From positions 186,001-250,000 of the forward strand of contig NZ_JAHNZT010000002.1 of assembly GCF_019039035.1 (NCBI RefSeq): 64,000 nucleotides of DNA, given 5' to 3'. Shown here piece by piece: positions 35,601 to 44,488 of this stretch (positions are counted from its first letter, which is position 1; each line of letters opens with the position of its first letter). The notes beneath the pieces are model-generated. The model was not told the DNA's origin and searched no databases. It saw only the letters and a list, made by a program, of their open reading frames with translations. This stretch comes from Citreicoccus inhibens. Lineage in GTDB: Bacteria; Myxococcota; Myxococcia; Myxococcales; Myxococcaceae. The translations under genes and the position numbers were made by a program.

Positions 35601-35717
35601 CTGGTGGTGCCCGCCTTCTATGTGGTGGCGGACCGCATCAAGACGCGGCTGGGCGGTGGCAAGGCGGACGCGGAGTCCGCTCCGGCCGAGGTCGCGCACC
35701 CGGCGCCGCACGGGTAG
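32619..35717 (+). CDS. RND efflux pump, HAE-1 (AcrB-like) family
   Basis: 1032 residues, the normal length for AcrB-type pumps. It begins NITEVCIKKPVLAWMIMAAT with helix 1, then PDVDFPTINI. Helix 4 carries VVDDAIMVLENI with the two proton-relay Asp residues. A second half repeats the arrangement, with a final helix pair near VLSLLVVPAFYVVADR. It should export hydrophobic drugs, dyes or signal molecules by proton antiport. The operon order is TolC, adaptor, pump. No regulator gene is adjacent. The only possible leader is the 196 bases between 29884 and 30079, divergent from the MopE-like lipoprotein gene. Confidence 0.95.
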   Translation: MNITEVCIKKPVLAWMIMAATIVFGLVAAQRIGISQFPDVDFPTINIGVTWEGANPEAVESDVIEPIEEAVTQVEGVKSITSTARQGGASITVELDLSRNVDLALQDVQTKVSQAQRALPRDIDPPVVSKTNPEDQPIMWLGVSGPFAQQVVGDFARYRVKEQLQTVPGVGEVQLGGLLERNVRIWVDAQKLDAHALTVEDVINALQREHVELPAGRIETQGREVNVRVLGEALDLETLRHIVLREQSGQPVYLSDVALVEDGFEDVRRMARVNGEPAQGLGIKKQRGANAVAVAQGVRTELARIQKEAPAGMTIGINFDSSQFIEESVHEIEFELMLACLLTALVCWVFLGSLSSTLNVVLAIPMSLLGTVAVIYFLGFTLNTFTLLGLALAVGIVVDDAIMVLENIFRHSEEGKERVRAAREGTAEITFAALAATVAVVAIFLPVIFMKGIIGRFFLQFGVTLCVAVLLSYVEAITLAPARCAQLLRTTREGRGRVGLAVDRAFTRLEHLYARVLAWGLKRPWRVLGSASLMLLASVFAFRALPGEFVPSQDQGRLVIRLQTAVGSSLDETNQLFKQAEEFVMHRPEVDRVFAVVGGMGGSGVNTGMLMLTLVPAKQRMTQAEFQQVLRKGLNAFPGLRAVVQDLSQSGFTAQRGFPVEFSVRGSDWDRLVDASQEMREKLQASGKVVDVDTDYQLGMPELRITPDRARAADLGVPMQSVASTINALVGGVRVGKYSTGGRRIDVRLRLMSGQRSRPEDLSLLKLRTASGALVPLSTLVAQEERPALQAITRRDRERAISIFANVSPSSNQEEALATVERLAKDLPGGTRVVVGGASVAFRESMSSLVFALFLGIGVAYMVLGAQFNSFLHPVTVLTILPLSVAGASFALLGTGSTLNIFSMIGLLLLMGIVKKNSIILVDYALQQRELGANAEEAMLRAGPVRLRPILMTSMATMMAAVPAALSLGAGSETRAPMSIAVLGGLSVSTVLSLLVVPAFYVVADRIKTRLGGGKADAESAPAEVAHPAPHG

Positions 35718-35726
35718 GGGCGCTCA

Positions 35727-35757
35727 GGCGGGCGAGGGGCCTGGCCCGTCGCCCGCC
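35727..35757 (+). terminator. GC-rich hairpin after the RND operon
   Basis: GGCGGGCGA (35727-35735) and TCGCCCGCC (35749-35757) are exact complements enclosing a further GGGCC/GGCCC pairing. The element starts ten bases after the pump stop. There is no clear T run on the plus strand, so it is a likely but not canonical terminator. Confidence 0.5.
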
Positions 35758-35832
35758 GTCCCGTGCCAGGGAGGAGGGCCGTGCGCACCGTGACTGGCGG
35801 TGGACGGCCCCACGCGGGCCAGGAGGCTCTCC

Positions 35833-36297
35833 ATGGCGCAGCACCCCGACGTTCCCCGCGATCCCGACACGGTGCCGGTGAAGGAGCGCGACGAGTCCGC
35901 GGAGCTCCAGCCCTTCCTCGACGAGCTGCAGAACAGCCAGGAGCTGCGGGTCAACGGGTTGGATGCGCGCGACGCGGCCAGCGCCGTGCTCTGCACGCTG
36001 GCGCGGCGCCTGTCCGACGGCGAGGACGTGAAGCTGATGCGCGCGCTGCCCGGCGGAATCGGGCAGCTGTTGGGCGCGTGTGAGATTCACCGCGGCCCCT
36101 CCCACGCCAAGCGCATGCACCGCGCCGAGTTCATCGGCGATGTGGCGGACCACCTGCGCATCCCGGTGGACCAGGCGTTCCGCGTCCTCACCGCCGTCTT
36201 CACGGCGGTGCGCGACCGCATCCCCGAGGACGAGGTGGCGGCGGTGGCCTCGCAGCTCCCCGCCGACCTCGCGGACCTCTTCCGCCGGCCCGTGTAG
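35833..36297 (+). CDS. DUF2267 family protein
   Basis: 154 residues from the ATG at 35833, which has AGGAGG six bases before it. The two blocks AASAVLCTLARRLSDGEDVKLMRALPGG and AFRVLTAVFTAVRDRIPEDEVAAVASQLPADL belong to the DUF2267 helical repeat. It is soluble and has no signal peptide. Function is unknown; homologues occur in stress-linked loci. It ends seven bases before a convergent gene. Confidence 0.8.
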   Translation: MAQHPDVPRDPDTVPVKERDESAELQPFLDELQNSQELRVNGLDARDAASAVLCTLARRLSDGEDVKLMRALPGGIGQLLGACEIHRGPSHAKRMHRAEFIGDVADHLRIPVDQAFRVLTAVFTAVRDRIPEDEVAAVASQLPADLADLFRRPV

Positions 36298-36304
36298 CGC
36301 GGGC

Positions 36305-37894
36305 CTACAGGCGGAAGCCGACCTGGAGGGCCAGTCCGGGGTACTGGTCCACCGCGCCACCGGCGACGCGCGAGTCGCCCACCTCGGGCTTGAACTTGAA
36401 GAAGTAGCGCTTCAGCTCGGTGGACAGGCGCACATCCAGGTTCTGCGTCAGGCGGTACGCCAGCCCGAGGCTCGCGGTGATGCCGCCCATGGACGTGTGG
36501 GGGAACCACTCGTCGGACGACAGCTCGCCCGCGCCGAGCGGCAGGAGGTAGCCCACGCGCGCGCCCACCTCCACCTTGCGCGTCACCGCCATGCGCAGGC
36601 CCACGTCCACGCCCACTTCGTCATAGGCCACGTTGGGCACGTCCGCGGGGCGCGAGCCGTCCTCCGCGGGATCGATGCGGAAGGCGTGCTGGCCATAGGT
36701 GCCGGAGAAGTCCACCGCGCTGCGGCCACCGGAGTCGAGCGGCAGCACGTAGCGCAGGCCCACGCGCCACTCGCTGGCCACCGTGGGGTAGCGCGTCGCG
36801 CCCGTGGCGCCGGTGGAGTGGAGCACGAGCGAGCGCTCCATTCCGCCCGTGAGGCCCAGCCGGGTCATGGGGCCATGCGAGAAGGCCGCGGCCGGGTAGA
36901 CGGTGAGCGTTCCGGCCACCTGCGGCGCGCCGGGCAGCGCGTAGCCCGCCACGTCCTTGCCCAGCGTGTACGGCCGCAGCGTCTGGAAGACGTCGTCGCG
37001 GTAGCGCAGCGTCCGGCCGAGCAGCCGCAGGCCCACCGCGCCTTCCACGATCGTCGAGCGCTCCGGCGACAGCTGCGGCATGGGCGTCGCGTCGTCGTCG
37101 GGCGTCGCCGGCTTCTCGGGCTGGGCGGCCACGACGACGGGCGGCTTCGACACGGGCTTGCGCGTCTCCGCGGGCGGTGGCGTCGGGGGCGGCTCGGCTG
37201 GTGGCGGAGGCGAGGTGGGCCGCGTCGCCGTGGCGGGCTTGTCCGTCAGTTGGGTGGCGGGCTCCAGCGGCGTGACGTCCGGGCTCGCCTCGGCGGGCGC
37301 GCGCGCCTTGCCGAGTCCACGCTCCACGGCGGGCCACTGCCGCTTCACCGAGGCGGGCACCGTGCGCGCCGAAGGCACGCGCGCGGCGGCGGGCGAGGCG
37401 AGCGCCTTGCCGTCATTGCCATTGCGCACGGAGAGGCGCAGCTGCTGCTTGCCCGCGGGGCCGGACGTGTCCACGACGATGATCGCGGCGAGGTTCAGCT
37501 CGCGCGCGACGTCCGCGGCGCCGTCGGCCTGGGTGGGGTCCTCGCCGTGCCGGGACGCGGCGGCTCGCACCTGCGACTCGGGCACCAGCGTGTAGCGCGC
37601 GGCGCGGCGGGCCAGCTCGGCCTCCACGGCGGTGCGCGCCTCGGCGGCCAGCGGCCCGGAGGCGAGCACCGCCACCCGGAGCTGCTCGCTCTTCTTGCCC
37701 GCCGAGGGCCTGGCCTTGGCGGTCTTCTTCGTCGCGCCGGCCTTCTTCGTCGCGGTCGCGGCGGGGCGGCTGCCCTTGCGCGCCGTGGGAGCGGCCTCCG
37801 ACGTGGGCGCGAACACCAGCGCCGCGCCGAGCGCGGACACCGAGAGGAGCGCTCGACCCGAGCGCCACGAACGCGACAGGCGGAACGGGCTCAT
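36305..37894 (-). CDS. Probable outer-membrane beta-barrel protein with a Lys/Pro-rich periplasmic domain
   Basis: 529 residues from the ATG at 37894, which overlaps the cytochrome gene stop (ATGA); reading is open to 37990. A signal peptide (about 12-34) is followed by a Lys/Ala-rich stretch (about 38-65). A soluble alpha/beta domain (about 70-165) comes next, with LRVAVLASGPLAAEARTAVEAELAR, as in proteins that sense or assemble. A Pro-rich linker (about 215-280) leads to a C-terminal part (about 290-529) with alternating beta strands and an ending LALQVGFRL, typical of an outer-membrane barrel. Coupling to the cytochrome lipoprotein suggests they act together in the envelope. Confidence 0.65.
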   Translation of the reverse strand: MSPFRLSRSWRSGRALLSVSALGAALVFAPTSEAAPTARKGSRPAATATKKAGATKKTAKARPSAGKKSEQLRVAVLASGPLAAEARTAVEAELARRAARYTLVPESQVRAAASRHGEDPTQADGAADVARELNLAAIIVVDTSGPAGKQQLRLSVRNGNDGKALASPAAARVPSARTVPASVKRQWPAVERGLGKARAPAEASPDVTPLEPATQLTDKPATATRPTSPPPPAEPPPTPPPAETRKPVSKPPVVVAAQPEKPATPDDDATPMPQLSPERSTIVEGAVGLRLLGRTLRYRDDVFQTLRPYTLGKDVAGYALPGAPQVAGTLTVYPAAAFSHGPMTRLGLTGGMERSLVLHSTGATGATRYPTVASEWRVGLRYVLPLDSGGRSAVDFSGTYGQHAFRIDPAEDGSRPADVPNVAYDEVGVDVGLRMAVTRKVEVGARVGYLLPLGAGELSSDEWFPHTSMGGITASLGLAYRLTQNLDVRLSTELKRYFFKFKPEVGDSRVAGGAVDQYPGLALQVGFRL

Positions 37895-38355
37895 GGCGCA
37901 CCCGCCTTGCCGGCGGTCAGCCACGCGGAGAGGCAGGCCACCTGAGCGGAGCTGAGCGCCTGTCCGCCCTGGGGCATGCGCACGCCGCACGATGGGTCCG
38001 CGCCCAGCTTCTGGAGGAAGTACGAGCCGGCCGGGTTGCTCGAGTCCGCGAGCGGGCGCTGCTGACCGCAGCTCGTGCTCGTGGTGGTGAAGAGGCGCCC
38101 GGGTAGGCCCGCGGCCTCCAGGTCCAGGTCACCCAGCTTCGACGCCGTCGAGTGACAGGAGAGGCACTGGCTCTGGATGATGCTTTGCGCGGTGGTGCCG
38201 CTGGGGCACCCGGTGCTCTCCCCGGTGAAGCGCTCGGGGTCATCGAGGGCGCCGGCACAGCCAGCGGTGAAGGAGAACCCCAGGGCGAGCAGCACAGTCG
38301 CCAGCGGAGCTCGGGACGGACGGCGGGCAGGAGCGTTCGCGAACAAGTCGGCCAT
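37891..38355 (-). CDS. c-type cytochrome lipoprotein
   Basis: 154 residues, ATG at 38355. A lipobox (FTAGC, Cys at about residue 30) is followed by a single heme-binding QCLSCH motif near residue 60. Later Cys pairs (SCGQQ, SCGVRMPQGG, ACLSAW) may form disulfides. The MPQGG Met is a possible axial ligand, as in the MPxGG ends of planctomycete-type cytochromes. It should be an exported heme protein on the membrane face. It is coupled to the outer-membrane barrel gene. Confidence 0.78.
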   Translation of the reverse strand: MADLFANAPARRPSRAPLATVLLALGFSFTAGCAGALDDPERFTGESTGCPSGTTAQSIIQSQCLSCHSTASKLGDLDLEAAGLPGRLFTTTSTSCGQQRPLADSSNPAGSYFLQKLGADPSCGVRMPQGGQALSSAQVACLSAWLTAGKAGAP

Positions 38356-38489
38356 CTTGGAAGGGAAGGGAAACGGGGCCTTCAGCCTAGCCCGGCGCCC
38401 TGCGCGGCGCAGCCCCGAACACGCACGGTACGCACGTGTCACGCGCACCCGAAGCCACCCGGGTCCGCCGCGCTTCAGGGGGTTGGCGG

Positions 38490-40175
38490 CTACCGGTGTT
38501 TCTTGGTGAGCCAACGGCTGACGCTCACCTTCCCCAGTCGCCCGCCGAACAGGTACCAGGTGATGGCCGCGCCAAAGAGCGCCGCCGCGAAGGCGATGCC
38601 CACCACGCCCAGGACGGGGACATTGCCGTACATGGGCGGGCGGGGCGCGAAGGCGATGAACGCCCCGACGATGAACCCGCAGGCGCACAGGCCCAGGAAG
38701 GCGATGACGGCCGCGCTGCGCAGGTTCTCGTTGAGCTTGTCGAACTGCTCGGCGCGCACGTTGACGCTGAACTTGCCGGACTCCAGGTCCAGGAGGATTT
38801 GCGACAACTGCGTAGGCAGGTCCTGCGCCAGCGATTGGAAGCGCAGGAGCGTGCGCATCAGCCCGCCCTGGAGCTGCGTGGGGTCGTACCGCCCGGCGAG
38901 CAGCTCCTTGGCGTAGGGGAGCGCGACCTCCAGGATGTTCAGCTCCGGGTAGAGGCCCCGCAGCATGCCCTCGGTGGAGATGGAGGCGCGCGACAGCAGC
39001 GCGTACTCCTTGGGGATGCGGATGCGGTACTTGACGGCCAGGTCCAACAGGTCGCGCAGCAGCGTGCGCGCGTCCACCTGCCCCAGCGTGGTGGGCAGGT
39101 GCTGGCCGAGGATGCCTTCAATGTCGTTGCGGAAGCCCACCAGGTTGGCCCGCGCGTCGGGCACGCCCACCCGGTAGAGGATGCGCGCCACCGAGTCGCT
39201 GTCCTTCAGCGCCACCGCGAGGCACAGCATCACGAGCGTCTCCTGCATGGGGCGCGTGAGCCGGCCCACCACGCCGAAGTCGAGCAGCGCCAGCCGGTGG
39301 TCCTCCATGAGCAGGATGTTCCCGGGGTGGGGGTCGCCATGGAACAGCCCGTCGTCGAAGAGCTGCCGGAAGCTCGCCTCCACGATGTTCTGCGCCAGCT
39401 GCTTGCGCACCGCATCCGAGAGCTGCGCCGGGTTCACCTTCACGCCGCGGATGAACTCCAGCGTGAGCACCGTGCGACTGGACAGCTCCGAGTAGACGCG
39501 CGGAATCTTCAGGTACGGCCGCTCGCGGTGGTTCTCCAGGAACGCGCGGACGTTGGTGGCCTCGTTGACGAAGTCCAGCTCCTCGTGGATGGCGCGGTCG
39601 AACTCGTCCACGATGCCGCTGGGCGTGTACACGCCCGTCTCCTCCACCACCGCCTCGAGCAGCCTCGCCAGCGAGCGCAGCACGCCCAGGTCCGAGTCGA
39701 TCTGCGCGGCGATGCCCGGCCGCTGCACCTTCACCACGACTTCCTCGCCCTCGAGCGTCACCGCGCGGTGCACCTGCGCGATGGAGGCCGCGGCCAAGGG
39801 CGTGGGGTCAATCTGCGCGAACAGCTCGGAGGCGTCCTTGCCCAGCGAGCCGCGAATCTGCGCGTGCACCTCCGCGAGCGGGATGGGCTCGACGTGGTCC
39901 TGGAGCGTGGACAGCTCCTCCACGTACTCGGCGGGCAGCAGGTCCGCGCGCGTGGAGAGCACCTGTCCCAGCTTGATGAAGGTGGGGCCCAGGTCCGCCA
40001 GCAGCATGCGGAAGCGCCGGGCCGTCGACGCGCGCTGCGCCTCCGGCGAGACCTCCACCTTCTCCTTGCGGCCCAGCATCCGCCACAGCCCGGCGCGCTC
40101 CGCCATCTCGCCGAAGCCGTGGCGCGCGGCGATGACGGTAATCTGGCGGACGCGGTTGAGGTCCTGGAGGATCAT
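38490..40175 (-). CDS. UbiB/ABC1-family atypical kinase
   Basis: 561 residues. The KxGQ motif is seen in PTFIKLGQVLSTRADLLP, the Ala-rich loop in PLAAASIAQVHRA, and the catalytic parts in HGDPHPGN and LLDFGVVG. Two C-terminal membrane helices lie at about 495-550. These are the marks of the UbiB/COQ8 family, ATPases that support quinone biosynthesis at the membrane. The start overlaps the NhaA stop by four bases (ATGA). No other ubiquinone or menaquinone gene is near. Confidence 0.93.
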   Translation of the reverse strand: MILQDLNRVRQITVIAARHGFGEMAERAGLWRMLGRKEKVEVSPEAQRASTARRFRMLLADLGPTFIKLGQVLSTRADLLPAEYVEELSTLQDHVEPIPLAEVHAQIRGSLGKDASELFAQIDPTPLAAASIAQVHRAVTLEGEEVVVKVQRPGIAAQIDSDLGVLRSLARLLEAVVEETGVYTPSGIVDEFDRAIHEELDFVNEATNVRAFLENHRERPYLKIPRVYSELSSRTVLTLEFIRGVKVNPAQLSDAVRKQLAQNIVEASFRQLFDDGLFHGDPHPGNILLMEDHRLALLDFGVVGRLTRPMQETLVMLCLAVALKDSDSVARILYRVGVPDARANLVGFRNDIEGILGQHLPTTLGQVDARTLLRDLLDLAVKYRIRIPKEYALLSRASISTEGMLRGLYPELNILEVALPYAKELLAGRYDPTQLQGGLMRTLLRFQSLAQDLPTQLSQILLDLESGKFSVNVRAEQFDKLNENLRSAAVIAFLGLCACGFIVGAFIAFAPRPPMYGNVPVLGVVGIAFAAALFGAAITWYLFGGRLGKVSVSRWLTKKHR

Positions 40176-41539
40176 TCGGGAGACGCCACGGCGCGGGAGG
40201 GCTTCGTCACGAAGCGCAGCAGAACGTAGCCCACCACCCCCGACAGGAGCGAGCCCAGGAGGATGCCCAGCTTCGCCTCGGTCAAGAGCACGGGCTGCGT
40301 CGGGAAGGCGAGGCCCGCCACGAACAGGGCCACCGTGAACCCGATTCCCGCCACCACCGAGACCCCGTGCAACTGGCCCACGCTCGCGTTGCCCGGTGGG
40401 CTGGACACGCCCAGCTTCACCGCGACCCAGGTGAACACGAAGATGCCCACCTGCTTGCCCACGAAGAGGCCAAAGAACACGCCCAGGGTGAGCGGGGACA
40501 AGAGCTCCTCACGGCCCATGCCCGCCAGGCTGATGCCCGAGTTGGCGAGGGCGAACAGCGGAACTATCCCGAACGCGACCCAGCGGTGCCACAGGTGCTC
40601 GAAGCGGTTGAGCGGGGGCTCGATGTCCTCCAGCGCTTCTTCGATGTGGAGGATCTGCGCGCCCCGGCGCGTCTCGTCCTCGGGCTCGCTCACGCAGGTG
40701 TTGAGATAGGACTGCAGTTCCTGCAGCACGTCCATCCCCCGGCGCGTGGGGCGTGAGGGAATGCACAGCCCGAGCACCACGCCCGAGAGCGTCGCGTGGA
40801 TGCCACCGTGGTGCATGCAGTACCAGAGCGCCGCGCCGGCCAGCGCATAGGCCACGCCCCAGCGGACGGAGAAGAGGTTGAAGCCCACCAGCACGAGCAC
40901 CACGCCCGCCGCCGCGAGCAGCCACACCGCGTGCAGGCCCGTGCCATAGAAGAGGGCGATGACGAGGATGCCGCCGATGTCATCGAAGATGGCGAGCGCG
41001 GTGAGGAACACCACGAGCCCATGGCCCACCCGCTGCTTCACCAGCGTGAGGCACCCGATGGCGAACGCGATGTCCGTGGCCATGGGGATGGCCCAGCCCC
41101 CTTGGGCCGGCGTGCCCGCGTTGAAGGCGAGGTAGACGAGCGCGGGGACAATCATTCCGCCCAGCGCGGCGATGAGCGGCAGCACGGCGCGCGAGAACGT
41201 GCGCAGCTCGCCCGAGGACAGCTCGCGTTTGATCTCCATCCCGACGAGGAAGAAGAACACCGTCATCAACCCGTCGTTGATGAACTCGCGGAAGGTGAAG
41301 TGGCCCTCGGCGCCGGCGAGCGCCACGGAGAGCGGCGCGTCGAAGACGGCCGTGTACGTGGCGGCCCACGGGGAGTTTGCCCAGACGAGCGCGGCCAGGG
41401 CGCACAGCGCCAGGAGGATGCCGCTGCTCGCCTCCAGGCGGAAGAAGGCCTGCAAGGGGGCGAGCGCCACCCGGAACAAGGCGGGCACGGGCGGCGGGGG
41501 CCGTGGCTCGGGAGCGGGAGTCGTGGGGGGCGTCGCCAT
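40172..41539 (-). CDS. nhaA: Na+/H+ antiporter NhaA
   Basis: 455 residues, ATG at 41539; upstream open residues to 42040 belong to the shadow of mutS. Twelve hydrophobic helices are visible. The ion-binding pair of Asp residues is in IFDDIGGILVIALFY. The MEIKRELSSGEL and ATDIAFAIG blocks are characteristic. It exchanges two H+ for one Na+ at alkaline pH. A long soluble loop around 265-310 (EPEDETRRGAQILHIEEALEDIE) is found in many NhaA relatives of soil bacteria. It is coupled to the UbiB-family gene. Confidence 0.95.
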   Translation of the reverse strand: MATPPTTPAPEPRPPPPVPALFRVALAPLQAFFRLEASSGILLALCALAALVWANSPWAATYTAVFDAPLSVALAGAEGHFTFREFINDGLMTVFFFLVGMEIKRELSSGELRTFSRAVLPLIAALGGMIVPALVYLAFNAGTPAQGGWAIPMATDIAFAIGCLTLVKQRVGHGLVVFLTALAIFDDIGGILVIALFYGTGLHAVWLLAAAGVVLVLVGFNLFSVRWGVAYALAGAALWYCMHHGGIHATLSGVVLGLCIPSRPTRRGMDVLQELQSYLNTCVSEPEDETRRGAQILHIEEALEDIEPPLNRFEHLWHRWVAFGIVPLFALANSGISLAGMGREELLSPLTLGVFFGLFVGKQVGIFVFTWVAVKLGVSSPPGNASVGQLHGVSVVAGIGFTVALFVAGLAFPTQPVLLTEAKLGILLGSLLSGVVGYVLLRFVTKPSRAVASPE

Positions 41540-41689
41540 CGAGCCGCCCAGCCTGCCGAGTGCGCGGCGCCCGGGGAACCGTTTTCGGACGGGCGCGCGG
41601 CGAAATGTCGGCGGGCGGTGGTATGGGAACGCGGCGGGTAGGGCCCGCGTTCGTTGATCCACGGGTGGGGGCATGCGAGAAGGGCGAGG

Positions 41690-44473
41690 ATGGCCGTGAC
41701 GCAGCAGGCGAAGACAGCGAAGGCACCAGCGGTGGAGCCCTCCGAGGAGGAGACCTCGGACGTCGGAAACCCGGCGGGCGACCAGCCCGCGGGCGCGAGG
41801 GAGATCGCCTCGCTCACCCCGATGATGCGCCAGTACCTGGAGCTCAAGGCGCTCCACCCCGACACCGTGCTCTTCTTCCGGCTCGGGGACTTCTACGAGA
41901 TGTTCTTCGAGGACGCGATCCGCGCCTCGGAGCTGCTCCAGATCACCCTGACCGCCCGGGCCAAGGGCGCGGACAAGGTGCCCATGTGCGGGGTGCCGTA
42001 CCACTCGGCGCGCCGCTACATCGCGCGGCTGGTGGAGCACGGCCTCAAGGTGGCCGTCTGCGAGCAGGTGGAGGCCCCGGGCAACGGGCCGGGCATCGTC
42101 CGGCGCGAAGTCACCCGCGTCATCACCCCGGGCATGGTGCTGGACGAGGAGGTGCTCGAGCCCCAGGCGAGCAACTTCCTGGCCGCGCTGTGCTGGAACG
42201 ACCAGGGCTTCGGCGCCGCCTTGCTGGAGGCCTCCACCGGTGAGTTCCTCTCCCTGGAGGCCGCGACGCTGTCCGAGGTGGTGGAGGGGCTGTCACGCGT
42301 GGATCCGCGCGAGCTGCTCGTGCCGGAAGGCAAGCGCGAGTCCCCCGAGGTGACGCAGGTCTGTCAGCGCCTGTCCCGGATGCCCGCGGTGGCCGAGGGC
42401 GAGGCCGCGTCGTTCGAGCCCACGCGCGCCTCCGCCTTCCTGCGCACGCACTTCGCCGTGCAGTCGCTCTCCGCGTTCGGCCTGGACGGAGCGCCCTTGG
42501 CGACGGGCGCCGCGGGCGCCGCGCTGCGCTACCTGAAGGACACGCAGAAGACGCCGGCCGCGCACGTGGACCGGCTGAGCCGCGTGGAGCGCTCGGGCCA
42601 GCTCCTGATGGACGAGTCCTCGCGGGGCAACCTGGAGGTGCTCAAGAGCCTGCGCGATGGAGGTCGGCGCGGCTCGCTGCTGGGGGTGTTGGACAGGACG
42701 GCGACGGGGCTCGGGGCGCGCAAGCTGGCCCGCTGGCTGGCGGCGCCGCTGTCGTCGCTGCCGGAGATCCACGCGCGGTTGGACTCCGTGGAGGAGCTGT
42801 CCCAGCGCGGCGTGTGGCGCGAGGAACTCACCGGCATCCTCAAGGAGGTGGGCGACCTGGAGCGGCTGTGCGGCCGGCTGTCGCTGGGCGCGGGCAACGC
42901 GCGCGACCTGCGGGCCCTGGGCTTGTCGCTGCTTCAGCTCCCTCGGCTGGAGGGGGCGTTGGCGCGCTGCCAGTCCGGACTGCTGAAGTCCCTCTCCGGT
43001 CCGCTGGGCGCGCTGCCCGAGCTGGCGTCGCTGCTCGCGCGCGCGGTGGCCGACGAGCCGCCCGTGACGTTGAAGGACGGGGGCCTCATCCGGCCCGGCT
43101 TCCATGCCGAGCTGGACAAACTGGTCGCCCTGTCCACCTCCGGCAAGGACGTGCTGCTTCAAATCGAGCAGCGCGAGCGGGAGCGCACCGGCATCGGCTC
43201 GCTCAAGGTGCGCTTCAACAAGGTGTTCGGCTACTACCTGGAGGTCACCAAGTCGAACCTGCACCTGGTGCCCGAGGATTACTTCCGCAAGCAGACGACG
43301 GTGGGCTCCGAGCGCTTCGTCACCCCGGAGCTGAAGGAGTACGAGGAGCAGGTGCTCACCGCCGAGGAGCGGCGGGGTGTGCTGGAGCTCCAGCTCTTCG
43401 AGGAGCTGCGCGCGCAGGTGGTGGCCGCGGCGCCGCGGATCCGCTCAGCGGCCGAGGCGGTGGCCACGGCGGACGCGCTCTTGTCGTTCGCGCGCTGCGC
43501 GGCGGAGTACGGCTATGCCCGCCCCGAGGTGGACACCTCCGAGGGGATGGTCATCACCGGTGGGCGCCACCCCGTGGTGGAGCGCATGTTGGGGGCGGGG
43601 GAGTCCTTCGTCCCCAATGACATCCGGTTGGATCCAGAGGACGCGCAGTTGTTGGTCATCACCGGTCCGAACATGGCCGGCAAGAGCACGGTGATGCGGC
43701 AGGTGGCGCTCACCGCGCTGATGGCGCAGGCCGGCTCGTTCGTGCCCGCGAAGGCGGCGCGCATCGGGCTGTGCGACCGAATCTTCACGCGCGTGGGCGC
43801 GGCGGACAATCTGGCGCGCGGCCAGTCCACCTTCATGGTGGAGATGACGGAGACCAGCCACATCCTCCATCACGCCACCCGCCGCAGCCTCATCATCCTG
43901 GACGAGATTGGGCGCGGCACCTCCACGTTCGACGGGCTCTCCATCGCGTGGGCGGTGGCGGAGCACCTGCACGACAAGGTGGGCGCGCGCACGCTGTTCG
44001 CCACGCACTACCACGAGCTGGTGGACCTGGCGCGCGAGCGGCCTCGGGTGAAGAACCTCTGCGTCGCGGTGAAGGAGCAGGGCGGCAAGGTCATCTTCCT
44101 GCGCAAGCTGGTGGCGGGCGGCGCCAGCCGCTCCTATGGCATCGAGGTGGCGAAGCTCGCGGGCCTGCCGCCGGAGGTGGTGACGCGCGCCCGGGAGCTG
44201 CTCCAGAACCTGGAGTCGGGAGAGCTGGACGAGGCGGGCCGCCCGCGCGTGGCGGTTCGTCAGCCCCCCGCGCGACGCGCGGCGCCCCCCGCTGGGGCCG
44301 CCACCGGGCAGCTCGGACTGTTCGGGACGGAGCCCACGCCCGTGGCGGCGGCTCCCGCGGTGAACCCGATGCACCAGAAGGTGGTGGAGGCGCTTCAGGC
44401 CGCGGCCATCGAGCGGATGACGCCGCTGGATGCGCTCAACCTGCTGGCGAAGCTGCAACGCGACCTGGGGTAG
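41690..44473 (+). CDS. mutS: DNA mismatch repair protein MutS
   Basis: 927 residues from the ATG at 41690 with GGCGAGG before it; an upstream in-frame ATG at 41654 is less likely. The mismatch-contact motif FYE is in LGDFYEMFF, after an N-terminal extension of about 55 residues. The clamp and lever domains fill the middle. Walker A is GPNMAGKST, Walker B is LIILDEIGRG, and FATHYHEL and a C-terminal helix-turn-helix follow. A Pro/Ala linker precedes the final dimerisation segment (HQKVVEALQ). It recognises mismatches during replication. No mutL is nearby. Confidence 0.97.
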   Translation: MAVTQQAKTAKAPAVEPSEEETSDVGNPAGDQPAGAREIASLTPMMRQYLELKALHPDTVLFFRLGDFYEMFFEDAIRASELLQITLTARAKGADKVPMCGVPYHSARRYIARLVEHGLKVAVCEQVEAPGNGPGIVRREVTRVITPGMVLDEEVLEPQASNFLAALCWNDQGFGAALLEASTGEFLSLEAATLSEVVEGLSRVDPRELLVPEGKRESPEVTQVCQRLSRMPAVAEGEAASFEPTRASAFLRTHFAVQSLSAFGLDGAPLATGAAGAALRYLKDTQKTPAAHVDRLSRVERSGQLLMDESSRGNLEVLKSLRDGGRRGSLLGVLDRTATGLGARKLARWLAAPLSSLPEIHARLDSVEELSQRGVWREELTGILKEVGDLERLCGRLSLGAGNARDLRALGLSLLQLPRLEGALARCQSGLLKSLSGPLGALPELASLLARAVADEPPVTLKDGGLIRPGFHAELDKLVALSTSGKDVLLQIEQRERERTGIGSLKVRFNKVFGYYLEVTKSNLHLVPEDYFRKQTTVGSERFVTPELKEYEEQVLTAEERRGVLELQLFEELRAQVVAAAPRIRSAAEAVATADALLSFARCAAEYGYARPEVDTSEGMVITGGRHPVVERMLGAGESFVPNDIRLDPEDAQLLVITGPNMAGKSTVMRQVALTALMAQAGSFVPAKAARIGLCDRIFTRVGAADNLARGQSTFMVEMTETSHILHHATRRSLIILDEIGRGTSTFDGLSIAWAVAEHLHDKVGARTLFATHYHELVDLARERPRVKNLCVAVKEQGGKVIFLRKLVAGGASRSYGIEVAKLAGLPPEVVTRARELLQNLESGELDEAGRPRVAVRQPPARRAAPPAGAATGQLGLFGTEPTPVAAAPAVNPMHQKVVEALQAAAIERMTPLDALNLLAKLQRDLG

Positions 44474-44488
44474 TCTCCCCGGTCGCCC

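Noticed and set aside
31890-35711. A 1273-codon open frame on the minus strand across the RND pump
   Set aside because: It is antisense to a clear HAE-1 pump and adaptor gene, is full of His/Gln/Arg runs, and arises from GC-rich third positions.
41796-43448. Extra open residues upstream of nhaA and antisense to mutS
   Set aside because: NhaA begins naturally at 41539 and the upstream residues lack family or membrane character.
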